64,000 nucleotides of DNA from Saccharothrix australiensis (GCF_003634935.1 NZ_RBXO01000001.1:5729501-5793500), one strand, 5' to 3'. Counted from the stretch's first letter, positions 35,696-46,368 are shown. Translations and numbers: made by a program. Notes: generated by a model not told the origin, from the letters alone.

Positions 35696-36256
35696 GTGCG
35701 CAGGGGCCTCCAGTACTTCGCGGCGTGGTCGGCGTCCACCGCCGTCGCGGTGGCGCTGTCCTGGCTCGGCATCCGGTTCGTGCTGGACGCGGGCGTCTCC
35801 GAGCGCTCGCGCGTGGTCGCCGGACCGGTCCAGCAGTCGACGGCGGTCCCGACGACCACCACGACCACCGTCGCCCCGACCACCACCACGACGACGACGG
35901 CCGCGGTCGCCCCGCCCGCCGCACCTCCCCCGGTCACGACGACCACCACCACGACCACCACCACCACGACGACAACGACCACCGCGCTCCTGCCGTCCGA
36001 GCAGGGCACGTGGGGCGAGCAGAACGGCGAACAGGTGTACCTGCGCAGCTTCGAACTCCAGGGCGGCATCGCGTCGATCAGGTTCTCCCGCGACAACATG
36101 GAACCGATCTCGGCGACACCCCGGCAGGGTTACGCGGTCAACGTCGAGCAGCCCGCTTCCGCCGTGGTGGTCGAGTTCGTGGCGCCCGACCGCCGGTCCC
36201 GGCTGGAGGCGAGCTGGATCAACGGCCCGCAGTGGCGGATCATCGAGACGCCCTGA
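35696..36256 (+). CDS. Membrane-anchored protein with Thr-rich linker
   Basis: A 186-residue protein. One membrane helix near the N-terminus (AAWSASTAVAVALSWLGIRF) is followed by a Thr/Pro linker (about 50-100, nearly all Thr, with two Ala-Pro breaks) and a C-terminal beta-rich domain (WGEQNGEQVYLRSFELQGGI, QPASAVVVEFVAPDRRSRLE). It looks like a surface protein on a stalk; I know no function. CAGGAT ends 6 bases before the GTG at 35696, so I start there. The Thr stalk resembles the chitinase linker. Confidence 0.7.
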   Translation: MRRGLQYFAAWSASTAVAVALSWLGIRFVLDAGVSERSRVVAGPVQQSTAVPTTTTTTVAPTTTTTTTAAVAPPAAPPPVTTTTTTTTTTTTTTTTALLPSEQGTWGEQNGEQVYLRSFELQGGIASIRFSRDNMEPISATPRQGYAVNVEQPASAVVVEFVAPDRRSRLEASWINGPQWRIIETP

Positions 36257-36319
36257 CCACCGGCCGGTGCCGAACCGCGAACCGCGCGCCACCGCGCGCC
36301 GGGTGGTTCGATGATCGAC

Positions 36320-37024
36320 ATGACGCACCCAGGCGAAGCGCACCACGAAGACCTCTCGGAACGCCTCAACTGGCTGCGCGCCGGCGTCCTCGGCGCGAAC
36401 GACGGCATCGTGTCCACCGCCGGCCTCGTGGTGGGCGTGGCGGGCGCGACCACCGACCGCACCACCATCTTCGCCGCCGGCGTCGCCGGGCTGGTGGCGG
36501 GCGCGCTGTCGATGGCGGGCGGCGAGTACGTGTCGGTGAGCACCCAGCGCGACACCGAACGGGCCGCGCTGCGGTTGGAGGCGCGCGAGCTGCGCGAGAT
36601 GCCCGAGGAGGAGGAACGCGAACTCGCGGACATCTACCAGGACAAGGGGTTGTCGCCGGAGCTGGCCACGCGGGTGGCGCGCGAGCTGACCGAGCAGGAC
36701 GCGTTGCGGGCGCACGCCGAGGCCGAGCTCCAGATCGATCCGGACAACCTGACCAGCCCGTGGCACGCGGCGTGGGCGTCCCTGGTGTCGTTCGCGGTGG
36801 GCGCGCTGATCCCGCTGGTGGCGATCCTGGTGCCGCCGACCGGTTGGCGGGTCTGGGCGTGCGCGGTCGCCGTGCTCGTCGGGTTGGTGCTGACGGGGTG
36901 GATCAGCGCGCGGCTCGGGTCCAGCCGGGTGTGGCGGGCGGTGCGGCGGAACGTCGTGGTGGGCTCGTTGACGATGGTCGTGACGTACTACGTGGGGCTG
37001 CTGTTCGGGGTCACGGTGGGTTAG
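36320..37024 (+). CDS. VIT/CCC1-family metal transporter
   Basis: A 234-residue membrane protein of the VIT1/CCC1 (DUF125) family, which move Fe2+ or Mn2+ across membranes. The first helices carry NWLRAGVLGANDGIVSTAGL and LVAGALSMAGGEYVSVSTQR, the family hallmark with metal-binding Asp and Glu. The cytoplasmic hairpin (REMPEEEERELADIYQDKGL) has the acidic metal-binding domain, and three C-terminal helices end at TYYVGLLFGVTVG. I start at the ATG at 36320, 7 bases after TTCGAT; ATG 36311 is 3 codons upstream. It stands alone. Confidence 0.93.
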   Translation: MTHPGEAHHEDLSERLNWLRAGVLGANDGIVSTAGLVVGVAGATTDRTTIFAAGVAGLVAGALSMAGGEYVSVSTQRDTERAALRLEARELREMPEEEERELADIYQDKGLSPELATRVARELTEQDALRAHAEAELQIDPDNLTSPWHAAWASLVSFAVGALIPLVAILVPPTGWRVWACAVAVLVGLVLTGWISARLGSSRVWRAVRRNVVVGSLTMVVTYYVGLLFGVTVG

Positions 37025-37165
37025 GCGGCCTGCGGGCGGTTGAGTACCAAGTGAGACGCAACGGAAGAAAGTCGGGCGTTCGAGGTGTGAGGCGGGCGAA
37101 AAGCGGGTAACCGCGTTCGACCCGACGTCGTCGAGCACGTCGGGACCGGAGCGGAGGTGCCTGCC

Positions 37166-37378
37166 GTGACCCATCCCCCGACCGTCGTCTTCGCCCCGCG
37201 CACCGAGAGAGCCGAGCGGCGGCTCTGGACGGTGCTCGCGGCGCTCTTCGCCCTCGTCGCCGGGGTGAACTGGGTGTTGGCGCTGAGCGAGGGCCAGTGG
37301 TGGCAGGGCGCGGTGGCCGCGCTGTTCGTCCTCGCCGGCACCGGCTGCGCCCGGATCGCCCACCGGACGCGGGCCTGA
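37166..37378 (+). CDS. Small two-helix membrane protein
   Basis: A 70-residue protein with two hydrophobic helices (LWTVLAALFALVAGVNWVLA and WQGAVAALFVLAGTGCARIA) joined by LSEGQWW. It resembles the small protein at 63396-63659 in the loop and helices (ALSEGQWWQGA against ALADQALWRGA), so they are probably distant paralogues. The GTG at 37166 has GGAG at good spacing; a GTG at 37157 overlaps that site. No function is known. Confidence 0.55.
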   Translation: MTHPPTVVFAPRTERAERRLWTVLAALFALVAGVNWVLALSEGQWWQGAVAALFVLAGTGCARIAHRTRA

Positions 37379-37430
37379 CCGACCACCACATCGCGATCGC
37401 CATAGGACGAACGGACGGGAGATCGCGGCC

Positions 37431-37771
37431 GCGGATTCGTACACAGGCGATGGGGTGGTCGTCTTGCGCAGCGTCCCCGACGACCGTCCAAGACCTGCTG
37501 CGCTTCCGGGCACGCGCACTCCGTGCTCACCCTGCTGTGGTCCCGTTGCTTCAAAAGCACATGGGAAGAAAACGCGAACCGGGGGTCACCGAAGCGCGCC
37601 GCCCTCGCACCCACCTCATCCTCGCAGGACTGAAGCCCTTGAGGTCTTCCGAGCAACGGGACCACGGCAAGGGGACCACGGACTCCACGCGCCCGGAAGC
37701 CTCGCAAGTCTTGGATGGTCGTCGGGAACGCCACGCGGCTCGACCACCCCTCCGCCTGTGTACGAATCCGC
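37431..37771. repeat. 341-bp inverted-repeat element
   Basis: The two ends are inverted copies: GCGGATTCGTACACAGGCG then a TGGGGTGGTCG-like block at the left (37431-37462), and the same read from the right end (37771 backward, with GAGGGGTGGTCG). The match continues inward over about 125 bases per arm, through GACGACCGTCCAAGACCTGC on the left and its near-twin GACGACCATCCAAGACTTGC on the right, to CCGTGGTCCCGTTGCT. The centre (about 37560-37645) is unique. It encodes no transposase. A partial arm recurs at 11330-11441, so this is a dispersed family, MITE-like or RNA-hairpin-forming. Confidence 0.8.
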
Positions 37772-38243
37772 CGCGCCGATCCCCCGTGGGTCCCGACCCC
37801 GATCCAGGGCGTCACTCCGCCGTCGCCAACCGCGCACCCGCCGACGCCGGCCACGCCGGGGACCACTCGACGGGCAAGCGGCCGATCCGCCGCCCCCGTT
37901 GCGCCAATCGGCCGTAACCCGCTGGTCGCGGGGATGTCAACGCCGCGTGGGATTCGCCACGACGCCCTGTCGGACTAGAGCCATCACGGCGAATTCACTC
38001 TATCGTCACAAGACCCCGGCAACCCCGGTGCACCGCCCCGCGTGACCACAGCGGCCCCATCCGGCCGCACGGGCACGCGCACAAGGATGTGCAGTCTCCC
38101 GCACAACGGAGTGCGGCCCCACGCCGACGATCTCCCGGCGTGGGTTCACAGCCAGCCACGCAGGCCGAGCTGCCACGCGTCAACGTCGCGCGTCGGCGTC
38201 GGCCACCTCCGTATGCCCGCACGATGCCACGGGAGGGCCCGTT
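37772..38243 (+). other. gltB upstream region
   Basis: A 472-bp gap between the inverted-repeat element and gltB. I see no gene or clear promoter. GGGAGG stands 8 bases before the gltB GTG. The pair GTGCAGTCTCCCGCAC and later GTTCACAGCCAGCCACGC have no recognised meaning. Confidence 0.4.
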
Positions 38244-41200
38244 GTGACCCACCACCACGAGCCACAAGGACTTTACGACCCCCAGTTCGAGCACGACGCC
38301 TGCGGTGTCGCGTTCGTCGCCGACCTGGCCGGTCGTCGCAACCACGCGATCGTCGCGCAGGCGCTGGTCGCGCTGCGCAACCTGGAGCACCGGGGCGCGC
38401 GGGGCGCGGAGCCGGAGACCGGCGACGGCGCGGGCATCCTGATCCAGGTCCCCGACGCCTTCCTCCGCGAGGTGGTCGACTTCGCGCTGCCCGAACCGGG
38501 GTGCTACGCGGTCGGCACGGCGTTCCTGCCCCGCGAGGGCGACGCCGGGGTCAGGGCGGCGGTCGAGCGCATCGCCGAGGAGGAGGGCGCGACCGTCCTC
38601 GGGTGGCGCGACCTGCCGGTGGACACCGACCACGTCGGGCCGACCGCGCGGACCACCATGCCCGCGTTCAGCCAGCTCTTCCTCGGCGGCGAGGAGGGCA
38701 TGGAGCTGGAGCGCCTCGCGTTCGTGGTGCGCAAGCGCGCCGAGCACGAGACCGACGTGTACTTCCCGAGCCTGTCCGGCCGGACCATCGTCTACAAGGG
38801 GATGCTGACCGAGCCGCAGGTCGCGAGGTTCTTCCCGGACCTCACCGACGAGCGCGTGACCAGCTCGGTCGGCCTGGTGCACTCCCGGTTCTCCACCAAC
38901 ACGTTCCCGTCGTGGCCGCTGGCCCACCCGTACCGGTACGTGGCGCACAACGGCGAGATCAACACCCTGCGCGGCAACCGGAACTGGATGGACGCCCGCG
39001 AGTCGACGCTCGCCACCGACCTGATCCCCGGCGACCTGTCGCGCATCTTCCCGGTCATCACGCGGGGCGCGAGCGACTCCGCCTCGTTCGACGAGGTGCT
39101 GGAGCTGCTGCATCTGGGCGGGCGGTCGTTGCCGCACGCGGTCCTGATGATGATCCCCGAGGCGTGGGAGAACCACACCGGGATGGACCCGCAGCGGCGC
39201 GCGTTCTACGAGTTCCACGCCACGCTGATGGAGCCGTGGGACGGCCCGGCGCTCGTGGCGTTCACCGACGGCACGCTGATCGGCGCGGTGCTGGACCGGA
39301 ACGGGCTGCGGCCCGCCCGGTACTGGGTCACGGAGGACGGCCTGGTGGTGCTGGGTTCCGAGGCCGGCGTGCTGGACCTCGACCCGACGACCATCGTCCG
39401 CAAGGGACGGCTGGAGCCGGGCCGGATGTTCCTCGTGGACACCGCCGCCGGCCGGATCGTCGACGACGAGGAGATCAAGGGCGAACTCGCCGCCGAGCAC
39501 CCGTACCGCGAGTGGGTGGCCGACGGCGTGCTCCACTTGGCCGACCTGCCCGAGCGGGAGCGCGAGGTGCCGACGCACGCCTCCCTCGTGCGCCGCCAGC
39601 AGGTGTTCGGCTACACGGAGGAGGAGCTGGCGCTGCTGCTGCGGCCGATGGCCGTCACCGGCGCGGAACCGATCGGCTCGATGGGCAACGACGCACCCTT
39701 CGCGCCGCTGTCGGACCGGCCGCGGCAGCTTTTCGACTACTTCACCCAGCTGTTCGCGCAGGTGACGAACCCGCCGCTGGACGCGATCCGCGAGGAGCTG
39801 GTGACCAGCCTGCGCGCCACGCTCGGCGCCGAGCCCAACCTGCTGGACGTGGCGGGCGACTCGTGCCGCCGCATCGCGCTCCCGTTCCCGGTGCTGGACA
39901 ACGACGAGCTGGCCAAGCTGGTGCACGTCGACGACGACGGCGCGCTGCCCGAGTTCCGCACCTGCACCGTGCGCGGCACCTACGACGTGCGGGGCGGCGG
40001 CGCGGCGCTGGTCGGCAGGCTGGCCGAGATCAGGGTCGAGGTGTCGGCGGCGATCCGGGACGGCGCGCGGCTCATCGTGCTGTCCGACCGGGGCGTGGAC
40101 GCCGAGCACGCGCCGATCCCGTCGCTGCTGCTGACCGGCGCGGTGCACCACCACCTGGTGCGCGAGAAGACCCGGACGCAGGTCGACCTGATCGTGGAGG
40201 CGGGCGACGCCCGCGAGGTGCACCACGTCGCGCTGCTCATCGGCTACGGCGCGAAGGCGGTCAACCCGTACCTGGCGATGGCGTCGGTCGAGGAGCTGCC
40301 CGGCCTGGACGGCCGGACCGCGACCCGGAACCTGATCAAGGCGCTGGGCAAGGGCGTCCGCAAGACCATGTCGAAGATGGGCGTCTCGACCGTCGCCTCG
40401 TACACCGGCGCGCAGATCTTCGAGGCGATCGGGCTGGGCGCCGAGGTGGTCGACTCCTGCTTCACGGGGACGACCTCCCGGCTCGGCGGCATCGGGTTCG
40501 ACGTCATCGCCGAGGAGGTCGCGCGGCGGCACCGGCTCGCGTTCCCCGTCGACGGCGTGCGGGCGCACCACCGCGAGCTGGAGACCGGCGGCGACTACCA
40601 GTGGCGGCGCGAGGGCGAGGCGCACCTGTTCAACCCGCGGACGGTGTTCAAGCTCCAGCACTCCACGCGGTCCGGCCGCTACGACGTGTTCAAGGAGTAC
40701 ACGAAGGCCGTCGACGACCAGTCCCGGCGGCTGATGACGCTGCGCGGGCTGTTCGAGTTCAAGGAGACCACGCCGATCCCGATCGAGGAGGTGGAGCCGG
40801 TGTCCGAGATCGTGAAGCGGTTCGCCACCGGCGCGATCTCCTACGGCTCGATCTCCCGCGAGATGCACGAGGTCCTCGCGATCGCGATGAACCGGCTGGG
40901 CGCGAAGTCCAACACCGGCGAGGGCGGCGAGGACGCCGAGCGGTTCACGCCCGACGCCAACGGCGACTCGCGGCGGTCGGCGATCAAGCAGGTGGCGTCC
41001 GGCCGGTTCGGCGTGACCAGCGAGTACCTGGTGAACGCCGACGACATCCAGATCAAGATGGCGCAGGGCGCGAAGCCGGGCGAGGGCGGCCAACTGCCCG
41101 GCGCGAAGGTGTACCCGTGGATCGCGAAGACGCGGCACTCCACGCCGGGTGTGGGCCTGATCTCGCCGCCGCCGCACCACGACATCTACTCCATCGAGGA

Positions 41201-42728
41201 CCTGGCGCAGCTCGTCCACGACCTGAAGAACGCCAACCCGGCGGCCCGCGTCCACGTGAAGCTGGTCTCCGAGGTCGGCGTCGGCACGGTGGCGGCGGGC
41301 GTGTCCAAGGCGCACGCGGACGTGGTGCTGATCTCCGGCCACGACGGCGGCACCGGCGCGTCGCCGCTGTCGTCCATCAAGCACGCGGGCGGCCCGTGGG
41401 AGCTGGGCCTGGCCGAGACGCAGCAGACGCTGCTGGCCAACCGGTTGCGCGACCGGATCGTGGTGCAGACCGACGGCCAGCTCAAGACCGGCCGGGACGT
41501 CGTCATCGCGGCGCTGCTGGGCGCGGAGGAGTTCGGGTTCGCGACCGCTCCCCTGGTCGTCTCGGGCTGCGTCATGATGCGCGTCTGCCACCTGGACACG
41601 TGCCCGGTGGGCGTGGCGACGCAGAACCCCGTGCTGCGCGCCAGGTTCGCGGGCAAGGCCGAGCACGTCGTGAACTTCTTCGAGTTCGTGGCGCAGGAGG
41701 TCCGGGAACTGCTGGCACGCCTGGGCTTCCGGACGCTGGCCGACGCCGTCGGGCACGCGGAGCTGCTGGACACGCGGGAGGCCGTGGACCACTGGAAGGC
41801 GTCCGGGCTGGACCTGTCGCCGATCTTCCACGTGCCGCCGCTGCCCGAGGGCGCGGCCCGGCGGCGCACCGTCGCGCAGGACCACGGGCTGGACAAGGCG
41901 CTGGACAACACGCTGATCCAGCTCGCCGAGGGCGCGATCGCGTCCGGTGACCGGGTGCGGCTGGAACTGCCGGTGCGCAACGTCAACCGCACGGTCGGCA
42001 CGATGCTCGGCTCCGCGGTGACCAGGCGGTGGGGCGGCGCGGGACTGCCGGACGACACGATCGACATCACGTTCACCGGGACCGCCGGGCAGTCGTTCGG
42101 CGCGTTCCTGCCGCGCGGCGTCACGCTGCGGCTCGTCGGCGACGCCAACGACTACGTGGCCAAGGGCTTGTCCGGCGGGCGGATCACCGTCCGGCCGGTG
42201 CCCGACGCGCAGTTCGCCGCCGAGCAGCACGTCATCGCGGGCAACGTGATCGCCTACGGCGCGACCGGCGGCGAGGTCTTCCTGCGCGGCAAGGTCGGCG
42301 AGCGGTTCTGCGTGCGCAACTCGGGCGCGCTGGCCGTCGTGGAGGGCGTGGGCGACCACGGCTGCGAGTACATGACCGGCGGCCGGGTGGTCGTGCTCGG
42401 CCCGACCGGGCGCAACTTCGCGGCGGGCATGTCGGGCGGCATCGCCTACCTGCTGGACGCGGTGGAGCGGAACGTCAACCCGGAGATGGTGGACCTCGAC
42501 CCGGTGGCCGAGGCGGACCGCGAGTTCCTGCGCGCCGCGGTGGAGAAGCACTACGCGGAGACCGAGTCCGCGGTGGCGCACGGCCTGCTGGCGGACTGGG
42601 ACCTCGCGGTCGACCGGTTCACCAAGGTCATGCCCAAGGACTACAAGCGGGTGCTGGCGGCACAGGCGCGGGCCGAGCAGGAGGGCCGCGACGTCGACGA
42701 GGCGATCATGGAGGCCGCACATGGCTGA
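38244..42728 (+). CDS. gltB: Glutamate synthase (NADPH) large subunit
   Basis: GltB (1494 aa) makes two glutamates from glutamine and 2-oxoglutarate, with electrons from GltD. The class-II glutaminase domain starts at Cys20 ([10 protein letters not shown]) after a short propeptide, as in the family. Then comes the central domain. The FMN/synthase domain carries the loop [20 protein letters not shown] and the [3Fe-4S] cysteines in [18 protein letters not shown]. The C-terminal GXGXG beta-helix ends the protein (about 1230-1490, e.g. [20 protein letters not shown]). Length is typical. GTG 38244 has GGGAGG upstream. It overlaps gltD by 8 bases, so the subunits are coupled. Confidence 0.98.
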   Translation: MTHHHEPQGLYDPQFEHDACGVAFVADLAGRRNHAIVAQALVALRNLEHRGARGAEPETGDGAGILIQVPDAFLREVVDFALPEPGCYAVGTAFLPREGDAGVRAAVERIAEEEGATVLGWRDLPVDTDHVGPTARTTMPAFSQLFLGGEEGMELERLAFVVRKRAEHETDVYFPSLSGRTIVYKGMLTEPQVARFFPDLTDERVTSSVGLVHSRFSTNTFPSWPLAHPYRYVAHNGEINTLRGNRNWMDARESTLATDLIPGDLSRIFPVITRGASDSASFDEVLELLHLGGRSLPHAVLMMIPEAWENHTGMDPQRRAFYEFHATLMEPWDGPALVAFTDGTLIGAVLDRNGLRPARYWVTEDGLVVLGSEAGVLDLDPTTIVRKGRLEPGRMFLVDTAAGRIVDDEEIKGELAAEHPYREWVADGVLHLADLPEREREVPTHASLVRRQQVFGYTEEELALLLRPMAVTGAEPIGSMGNDAPFAPLSDRPRQLFDYFTQLFAQVTNPPLDAIREELVTSLRATLGAEPNLLDVAGDSCRRIALPFPVLDNDELAKLVHVDDDGALPEFRTCTVRGTYDVRGGGAALVGRLAEIRVEVSAAIRDGARLIVLSDRGVDAEHAPIPSLLLTGAVHHHLVREKTRTQVDLIVEAGDAREVHHVALLIGYGAKAVNPYLAMASVEELPGLDGRTATRNLIKALGKGVRKTMSKMGVSTVASYTGAQIFEAIGLGAEVVDSCFTGTTSRLGGIGFDVIAEEVARRHRLAFPVDGVRAHHRELETGGDYQWRREGEAHLFNPRTVFKLQHSTRSGRYDVFKEYTKAVDDQSRRLMTLRGLFEFKETTPIPIEEVEPVSEIVKRFATGAISYGSISREMHEVLAIAMNRLGAKSNTGEGGEDAERFTPDANGDSRRSAIKQVASGRFGVTSEYLVNADDIQIKMAQGAKPGEGGQLPGAKVYPWIAKTRHSTPGVGLISPPPHHDIYSIEDLAQLVHDLKNANPAARVHVKLVSEVGVGTVAAGVSKAHADVVLISGHDGGTGASPLSSIKHAGGPWELGLAETQQTLLANRLRDRIVVQTDGQLKTGRDVVIAALLGAEEFGFATAPLVVSGCVMMRVCHLDTCPVGVATQNPVLRARFAGKAEHVVNFFEFVAQEVRELLARLGFRTLADAVGHAELLDTREAVDHWKASGLDLSPIFHVPPLPEGAARRRTVAQDHGLDKALDNTLIQLAEGAIASGDRVRLELPVRNVNRTVGTMLGSAVTRRWGGAGLPDDTIDITFTGTAGQSFGAFLPRGVTLRLVGDANDYVAKGLSGGRITVRPVPDAQFAAEQHVIAGNVIAYGATGGEVFLRGKVGERFCVRNSGALAVVEGVGDHGCEYMTGGRVVVLGPTGRNFAAGMSGGIAYLLDAVERNVNPEMVDLDPVAEADREFLRAAVEKHYAETESAVAHGLLADWDLAVDRFTKVMPKDYKRVLAAQARAEQEGRDVDEAIMEAAHG

Positions 42729-44172
42729 CCCACGCGGATTTCTCACCACGGCGCGGGAAACGCCCCGCAGCCGACCGGTGTTCCTGCGCCTGCGGGACTG
42801 GCGCGAGGTGTACGAGGAGTTCGAGCGGCCCCGGCTGGAGCGGCAGGCCGGCCGCTGCATGGACTGCGGCATCCCGTTCTGCCACCAGGGCTGCCCGCTG
42901 GGCAACCTGATCCCGGAGTGGAACGGCCTGGTGTGGCGGCAGGACTGGCGCGACGCGGCGGAGCGCCTGCACGCCACCAACAACTTCCCGGAGTTCACCG
43001 GGACGCTGTGCCCCGCGCCGTGCGAGGCGGCGTGCGTCGTCGGCATCGACGGCGACCCCGTCACGATCAAGCGGGTCGAGATCTCGATCGTCGACCGCGC
43101 CTGGGACGAGGGGTGGGTCACGCCGCAGCGGCCGCTGACCCGCACCGGCAAGCGCGTCGCCGTGGTCGGTTCGGGGCCCGCGGGGCTGGCCGCCGCGCAG
43201 CAGCTGACCCGCGCCGGGCACGACGTGGTGGTGCTGGAGCGGGCGGACGCGATCGGCGGCCTGCTGCGCTACGGCATCCCCGAGTTCAAGATGGAGAAGT
43301 GGCGGCTGGACCGGCGGCTCGACCAGCTGCGGGCCGAGGGCACGGAGTTCCGGACCAACGTCGAGGTCGGCGTGGACGTCACGGTGGCCGAGCTGCGCGC
43401 GTCCTACGACGCCGTGGTGCTGGCGGGCGGCGCGACGGCGTGGCGCGACCTGCCGGTGCCCGGCCGCGAGCTGTCCGGCGTGCACCAGGCGATGGAGTAC
43501 CTGCCGTGGGCGAACCGGGTGGCGCGCGGCGAGCTGGCCGACTCGCCGATCAGCGCGGCGGGCAAGCACGTCGTGGTGATCGGCGGCGGCGACACGGGCG
43601 CGGACTGCGTCGGCACCGCCCACCGCCAGGGCGCGCTGTCGGTGACCCAGCTGGAGATCCTGCCCCGGCCGCCGGAGCGGCGGTCCGCGGCGCACCCGTG
43701 GCCGACGTACCCGGCGCTGTACCGGGTCACCTCGGCGCACGAGGAGGGCGGCGAGCGGCTGTACTCGACGTCCACGGTGGAGTTCCTGGGCGACGGGGAC
43801 GGCGCGGTGCGCGCGCTGAAGCTGGTCGAGGTGGCGTCCTCCGGCGGCCGGTTCGAGCCGGTGCCGGGCACCGAGCGGGAGATCCCGGCGCAGCTGGTGG
43901 CGCTGGCCCTGGGCTTCGTCGGGCCCGAGCGGACCGGGTTGCTGGACGACCTGGGCGTGGACCTCGACGAGCGCGGCAACGTCGCCCGCGACGACCGGTT
44001 CGCGACCTCGGTGGACGGCGTGTTCGTGGCCGGTGACATGGGGCGCGGCCAGTCGCTGATCGTGTGGGCCATCGCCGAGGGCCGCTCGGCGGCGGCAGGT
44101 GTCGACGCCTACCTGACGGGCCGCGACGTGCTGCCCCGGCCGATCGAGCCGACGGACCGGCCGCTGTCCTGA
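42721..44172 (+). CDS. gltD: Glutamate synthase (NADPH) small subunit
   Basis: GltD (483 aa) passes electrons from NADPH through FAD and two [4Fe-4S] clusters to GltB. Cluster ligands lie in [17 protein letters not shown] and [10 protein letters not shown]. The FAD-binding GxGxxG is [15 protein letters not shown], followed by [15 protein letters not shown]. The NADPH-binding GxGxxG is [20 protein letters not shown]. The C-terminus has [18 protein letters not shown]. Length and order match the family. It starts in the last codons of gltB and is closed by two strong hairpins. Confidence 0.98.
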   Translation: MADPRGFLTTARETPRSRPVFLRLRDWREVYEEFERPRLERQAGRCMDCGIPFCHQGCPLGNLIPEWNGLVWRQDWRDAAERLHATNNFPEFTGTLCPAPCEAACVVGIDGDPVTIKRVEISIVDRAWDEGWVTPQRPLTRTGKRVAVVGSGPAGLAAAQQLTRAGHDVVVLERADAIGGLLRYGIPEFKMEKWRLDRRLDQLRAEGTEFRTNVEVGVDVTVAELRASYDAVVLAGGATAWRDLPVPGRELSGVHQAMEYLPWANRVARGELADSPISAAGKHVVVIGGGDTGADCVGTAHRQGALSVTQLEILPRPPERRSAAHPWPTYPALYRVTSAHEEGGERLYSTSTVEFLGDGDGAVRALKLVEVASSGGRFEPVPGTEREIPAQLVALALGFVGPERTGLLDDLGVDLDERGNVARDDRFATSVDGVFVAGDMGRGQSLIVWAIAEGRSAAAGVDAYLTGRDVLPRPIEPTDRPLS

Positions 44173-44175
44173 GCC

Positions 44176-44257
44176 GGGCGTCGCGGCGGGTGCCGCGACG
44201 CCCACCGGCGAGGGGCCCGGTGGCGGACGACGACGTCCGCCACCGGGCCCCTCGCCG
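44176..44257 (+). terminator. Double hairpin terminator after gltD
   Basis: Stem 1: GGGCGTCGCGGC (44176-44187) pairs with GCCGCGACGCCC (44192-44203). Stem 2: 44206-44228 pairs perfectly over 23 bases with 44235-44257 around the 6-base loop GACGAC. The stems are only 2 bases apart and follow the gltD stop directly. They are strong enough to stop transcription from both sides toward the convergent membrane-protein gene. Confidence 0.85.
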
Positions 44258-44320
44258 ACCCGACCGCACAACCCCCTCGGCGCACGACCGCTCAGGGCAC
44301 GACCGCTCAGGGCACGACGC

Positions 44321-45508
44321 TCACGGCACGGCCGTCAGCTTGAGGTCGGCCACCCGCAGCGGACGCCCCACCAGGTCGCGGGTGCTCCACGTCGGGTCCG
44401 ACCCGCTCCACGACACCGAGCCGCAGCCGAGCGCCGCGACCATCTCGCCGGCGGGCAGCACGCCGGGGAAGGCCACCGTGCGCCGCACCACCGCGCCACC
44501 GCCGGGCACGTCGAGGAAGAACCGCTCCCGCAGCGCGTCGAACAGCCCGTCCAGCCGCAGCTCGACGCCGCCCTGGCCGACCAGCCGGCACGAGCCCACG
44601 ACGCTGACCTTGGCCGTCGCCGAGCTCCGGTTGACCACCGAGACGGTGACCTTGGTGAAGTTCGCCGTCACGGCCACCTGCTCCACGGTCGCCACCAGCG
44701 GGCCCAGCCTGCCCGCGACGGGCGCGGCGAGCCGCTCGGCGACCACCGACTCGTGCGCCGTGAGCCGGTCGGCGGTGGCCGCGGTCCCGTACGCCGCGCC
44801 GCCGCCGATGCCCAGCAGCACGCACGCGGCCACGGCGGGCGAACCGGGTGCGGCGCCGCGCGCGCGGGCCTCCGCCGACCCGTGCAGCAGGTCCGCCACC
44901 AGCGGCACCGCGGCCAGCGCGACCGCGAGCCCGGCGGTCGCCAACGGTGCCGTCGTCGGCTGCACCGCCTTCACCACCGCGGTCGTGACGAGGGACAGCA
45001 CCAGGCACAGCAGGGCGCGGCCCGGCGTGAGGAGCCTCCTGCGCCGCCGGGGCGGCGGGCCGGTGCGCCGGGCGGGCGCGCGGGCGGGCTCCCGGCGGCC
45101 GTCCCGACGCGGGTCCGGTCGCCCGTCGCGGGGCGGCTCCCGGAGGTCGCCGCCGTACGCGCCGCCGGTCGGCTCCCGCGGGGTGCCGCGGTGCGCACCG
45201 CGCGGCGGCTCCCAGAGATCGTCCAAGTAGGCGCGCGACGACCACCGGACGTCGTCGCGGTGCGCACCGCCCGGCGGCTCGCGGAGATCGTCCGGACAGG
45301 CGCGCGACGACCTGCGGGCGTCGTCGCGGTGCCTGCCCCGCGGCGGTTCCCCGGCTCCGTCCCGCACGTCCCGGCTCGACCCGCGACGACCCTCCGGAGT
45401 GGACTCCCGGCGCGCCTCCGGGTACGGCGCGCGGCGCGCGTCCCGCGGCGCGGCGCGACGCCCGGCCCGCCGTGCCCGGCCGAGCGGGTCCTGCGGGGAA
45501 GTGCTCAT
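44321..45508 (-). CDS. Membrane protein with basic, repeat-bearing N-terminal region
   Basis: A 395-residue protein. The first ~160 residues are a disordered, Arg/Pro-rich region with a repeated motif of the form RxSSRAxxDDLREPPxGAHRDD, seen at least three times (for example RRSSRACPDDLREPP, RWSSRAYLDDLWEPP, TGGAYGGDLREPP). Three or four membrane helices follow (ALLCLVLSLVTTAVVKAV, LATAGLAVALAAVPLVADLL, AVAACVLLGIGGGAAYG). The C-terminal part (about 240-395) looks beta-rich (VEQVAVTANFTKVTVSVVNR). No family is recognised. The frame continues open upstream to 45700, but the ATG at 45508 has GGTGGGGGC before it. Confidence 0.65.
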   Translation of the reverse strand: MSTSPQDPLGRARRAGRRAAPRDARRAPYPEARRESTPEGRRGSSRDVRDGAGEPPRGRHRDDARRSSRACPDDLREPPGGAHRDDVRWSSRAYLDDLWEPPRGAHRGTPREPTGGAYGGDLREPPRDGRPDPRRDGRREPARAPARRTGPPPRRRRRLLTPGRALLCLVLSLVTTAVVKAVQPTTAPLATAGLAVALAAVPLVADLLHGSAEARARGAAPGSPAVAACVLLGIGGGAAYGTAATADRLTAHESVVAERLAAPVAGRLGPLVATVEQVAVTANFTKVTVSVVNRSSATAKVSVVGSCRLVGQGGVELRLDGLFDALRERFFLDVPGGGAVVRRTVAFPGVLPAGEMVAALGCGSVSWSGSDPTWSTRDLVGRPLRVADLKLTAVP

Positions 45509-45653
45509 CGCGGCCCCCACCTCGTGTCCGCAACCCGTGGCCCCACCAGCGTGCGGTCCGGTGATCGAATCGGCCGGACCACACGCCGGGGAATCACTCG
45601 GACGAGTGGCCCCGGAAGGGGCCGGGCGGCCGCGCCCCGCCCGGCCCGGCCGG

Positions 45654-46289
45654 CTAGCGGCAGACCTTCCAGGCGAAGTGGTACTTCGTGTCGAACTCAC
45701 CGTCGGTGGAGTCCATCGACATGAAGCTCGTCGTCGTGCTGGGGTTCGACGAGCCGGCGTTCACCCGCAGCTCGGTGTTGATGTTGAAGTTCCGGCGCTC
45801 GCCGCACGGGTGGTAGACGATCGCGTGGATCTCCGTGGTGTCGGTCGCCTGCCAGTCGTCGGTCAGGGGACCGTTGTAGGTGTGGGTCTTGTAGGCGGTC
45901 GGCGACATGCCCTGGAAGTAGTAGTTCGCCCGCTCCACCCCGGAAGCGCCCTTCTCCAGGTGGGCGAACCCCCGGTAGTCGGATTGCGCGATGCCGTAGG
46001 TGAAGCCCTGCGGCACGTTGACTCTCAGGTTCAGCTGGCAGTTCTTCCGGAAGTCGGTGGGCGACGCGCCCACCCCGACCTGGGCGAGGAAGTCGCTGTA
46101 CGTGACGGTGAACGCCTTGTTGTCCGGTGAGACCGCGACCGCCGCGGTGCCCGCCGGGCAACCCGACCCGTTGACCGTCACCACGTCGATGGTGATGTGG
46201 TCGGGCGGTGGCGTCGTGCCCGGCGCCCCACCCGGAGGAAAGATGATCACCGACGTCGCCAAGGCGGCCGCGGCCGCGAAGTTCAGCAT
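45654..46289 (-). CDS. DUF4360 secreted protein (copy A)
   Basis: A 211-residue exported protein of the DUF4360 family. A short signal-like start (MLNFAAAAALATSVIIFPPG) leads to the family core: VVTVNGSGCPAGTAAVAVSP, FTVTYSDFLAQVGVGASPTD, RKNCQLNLRVNVPQGFTYGI, YRGFAHLEKGASGVERANYY, and a C-terminus with paired Cys. The family is extracellular and probably beta-sandwich; its role is unknown. It lies 79 bp from a paralogue on the same strand. Confidence 0.9.
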   Translation of the reverse strand: MLNFAAAAALATSVIIFPPGGAPGTTPPPDHITIDVVTVNGSGCPAGTAAVAVSPDNKAFTVTYSDFLAQVGVGASPTDFRKNCQLNLRVNVPQGFTYGIAQSDYRGFAHLEKGASGVERANYYFQGMSPTAYKTHTYNGPLTDDWQATDTTEIHAIVYHPCGERRNFNINTELRVNAGSSNPSTTTSFMSMDSTDGEFDTKYHFAWKVCR

Positions 46290-46368
46290 GAAAGCACCTT
46301 CCGACTAGTTCTGCGCGGCGGCGGCGAGAATTGATGCCCAGCCCGCGGCGGCGACCGTCAGGAAAGGG

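Noticed and set aside
33459..35924. 821-codon frame for the sensor kinase
   Set aside because: The upstream part overlaps the response regulator in another frame; the kinase starts at 34742 with a GTGA overlap.
35855..35990. ACC/ACG-rich tract as a microsatellite
   Set aside because: It encodes the Thr stalk of the membrane-anchored protein at 35696 and is in frame.
37431..37771. Intact insertion sequence
   Set aside because: The inverted ends are present but the interior has no transposase frame.
37995..43151. 1718-codon open frame on the minus strand across gltB
   Set aside because: It is the antisense shadow of gltB and gltD in high-GC sequence; its protein is His/Arg/Val-rich without any family pattern.
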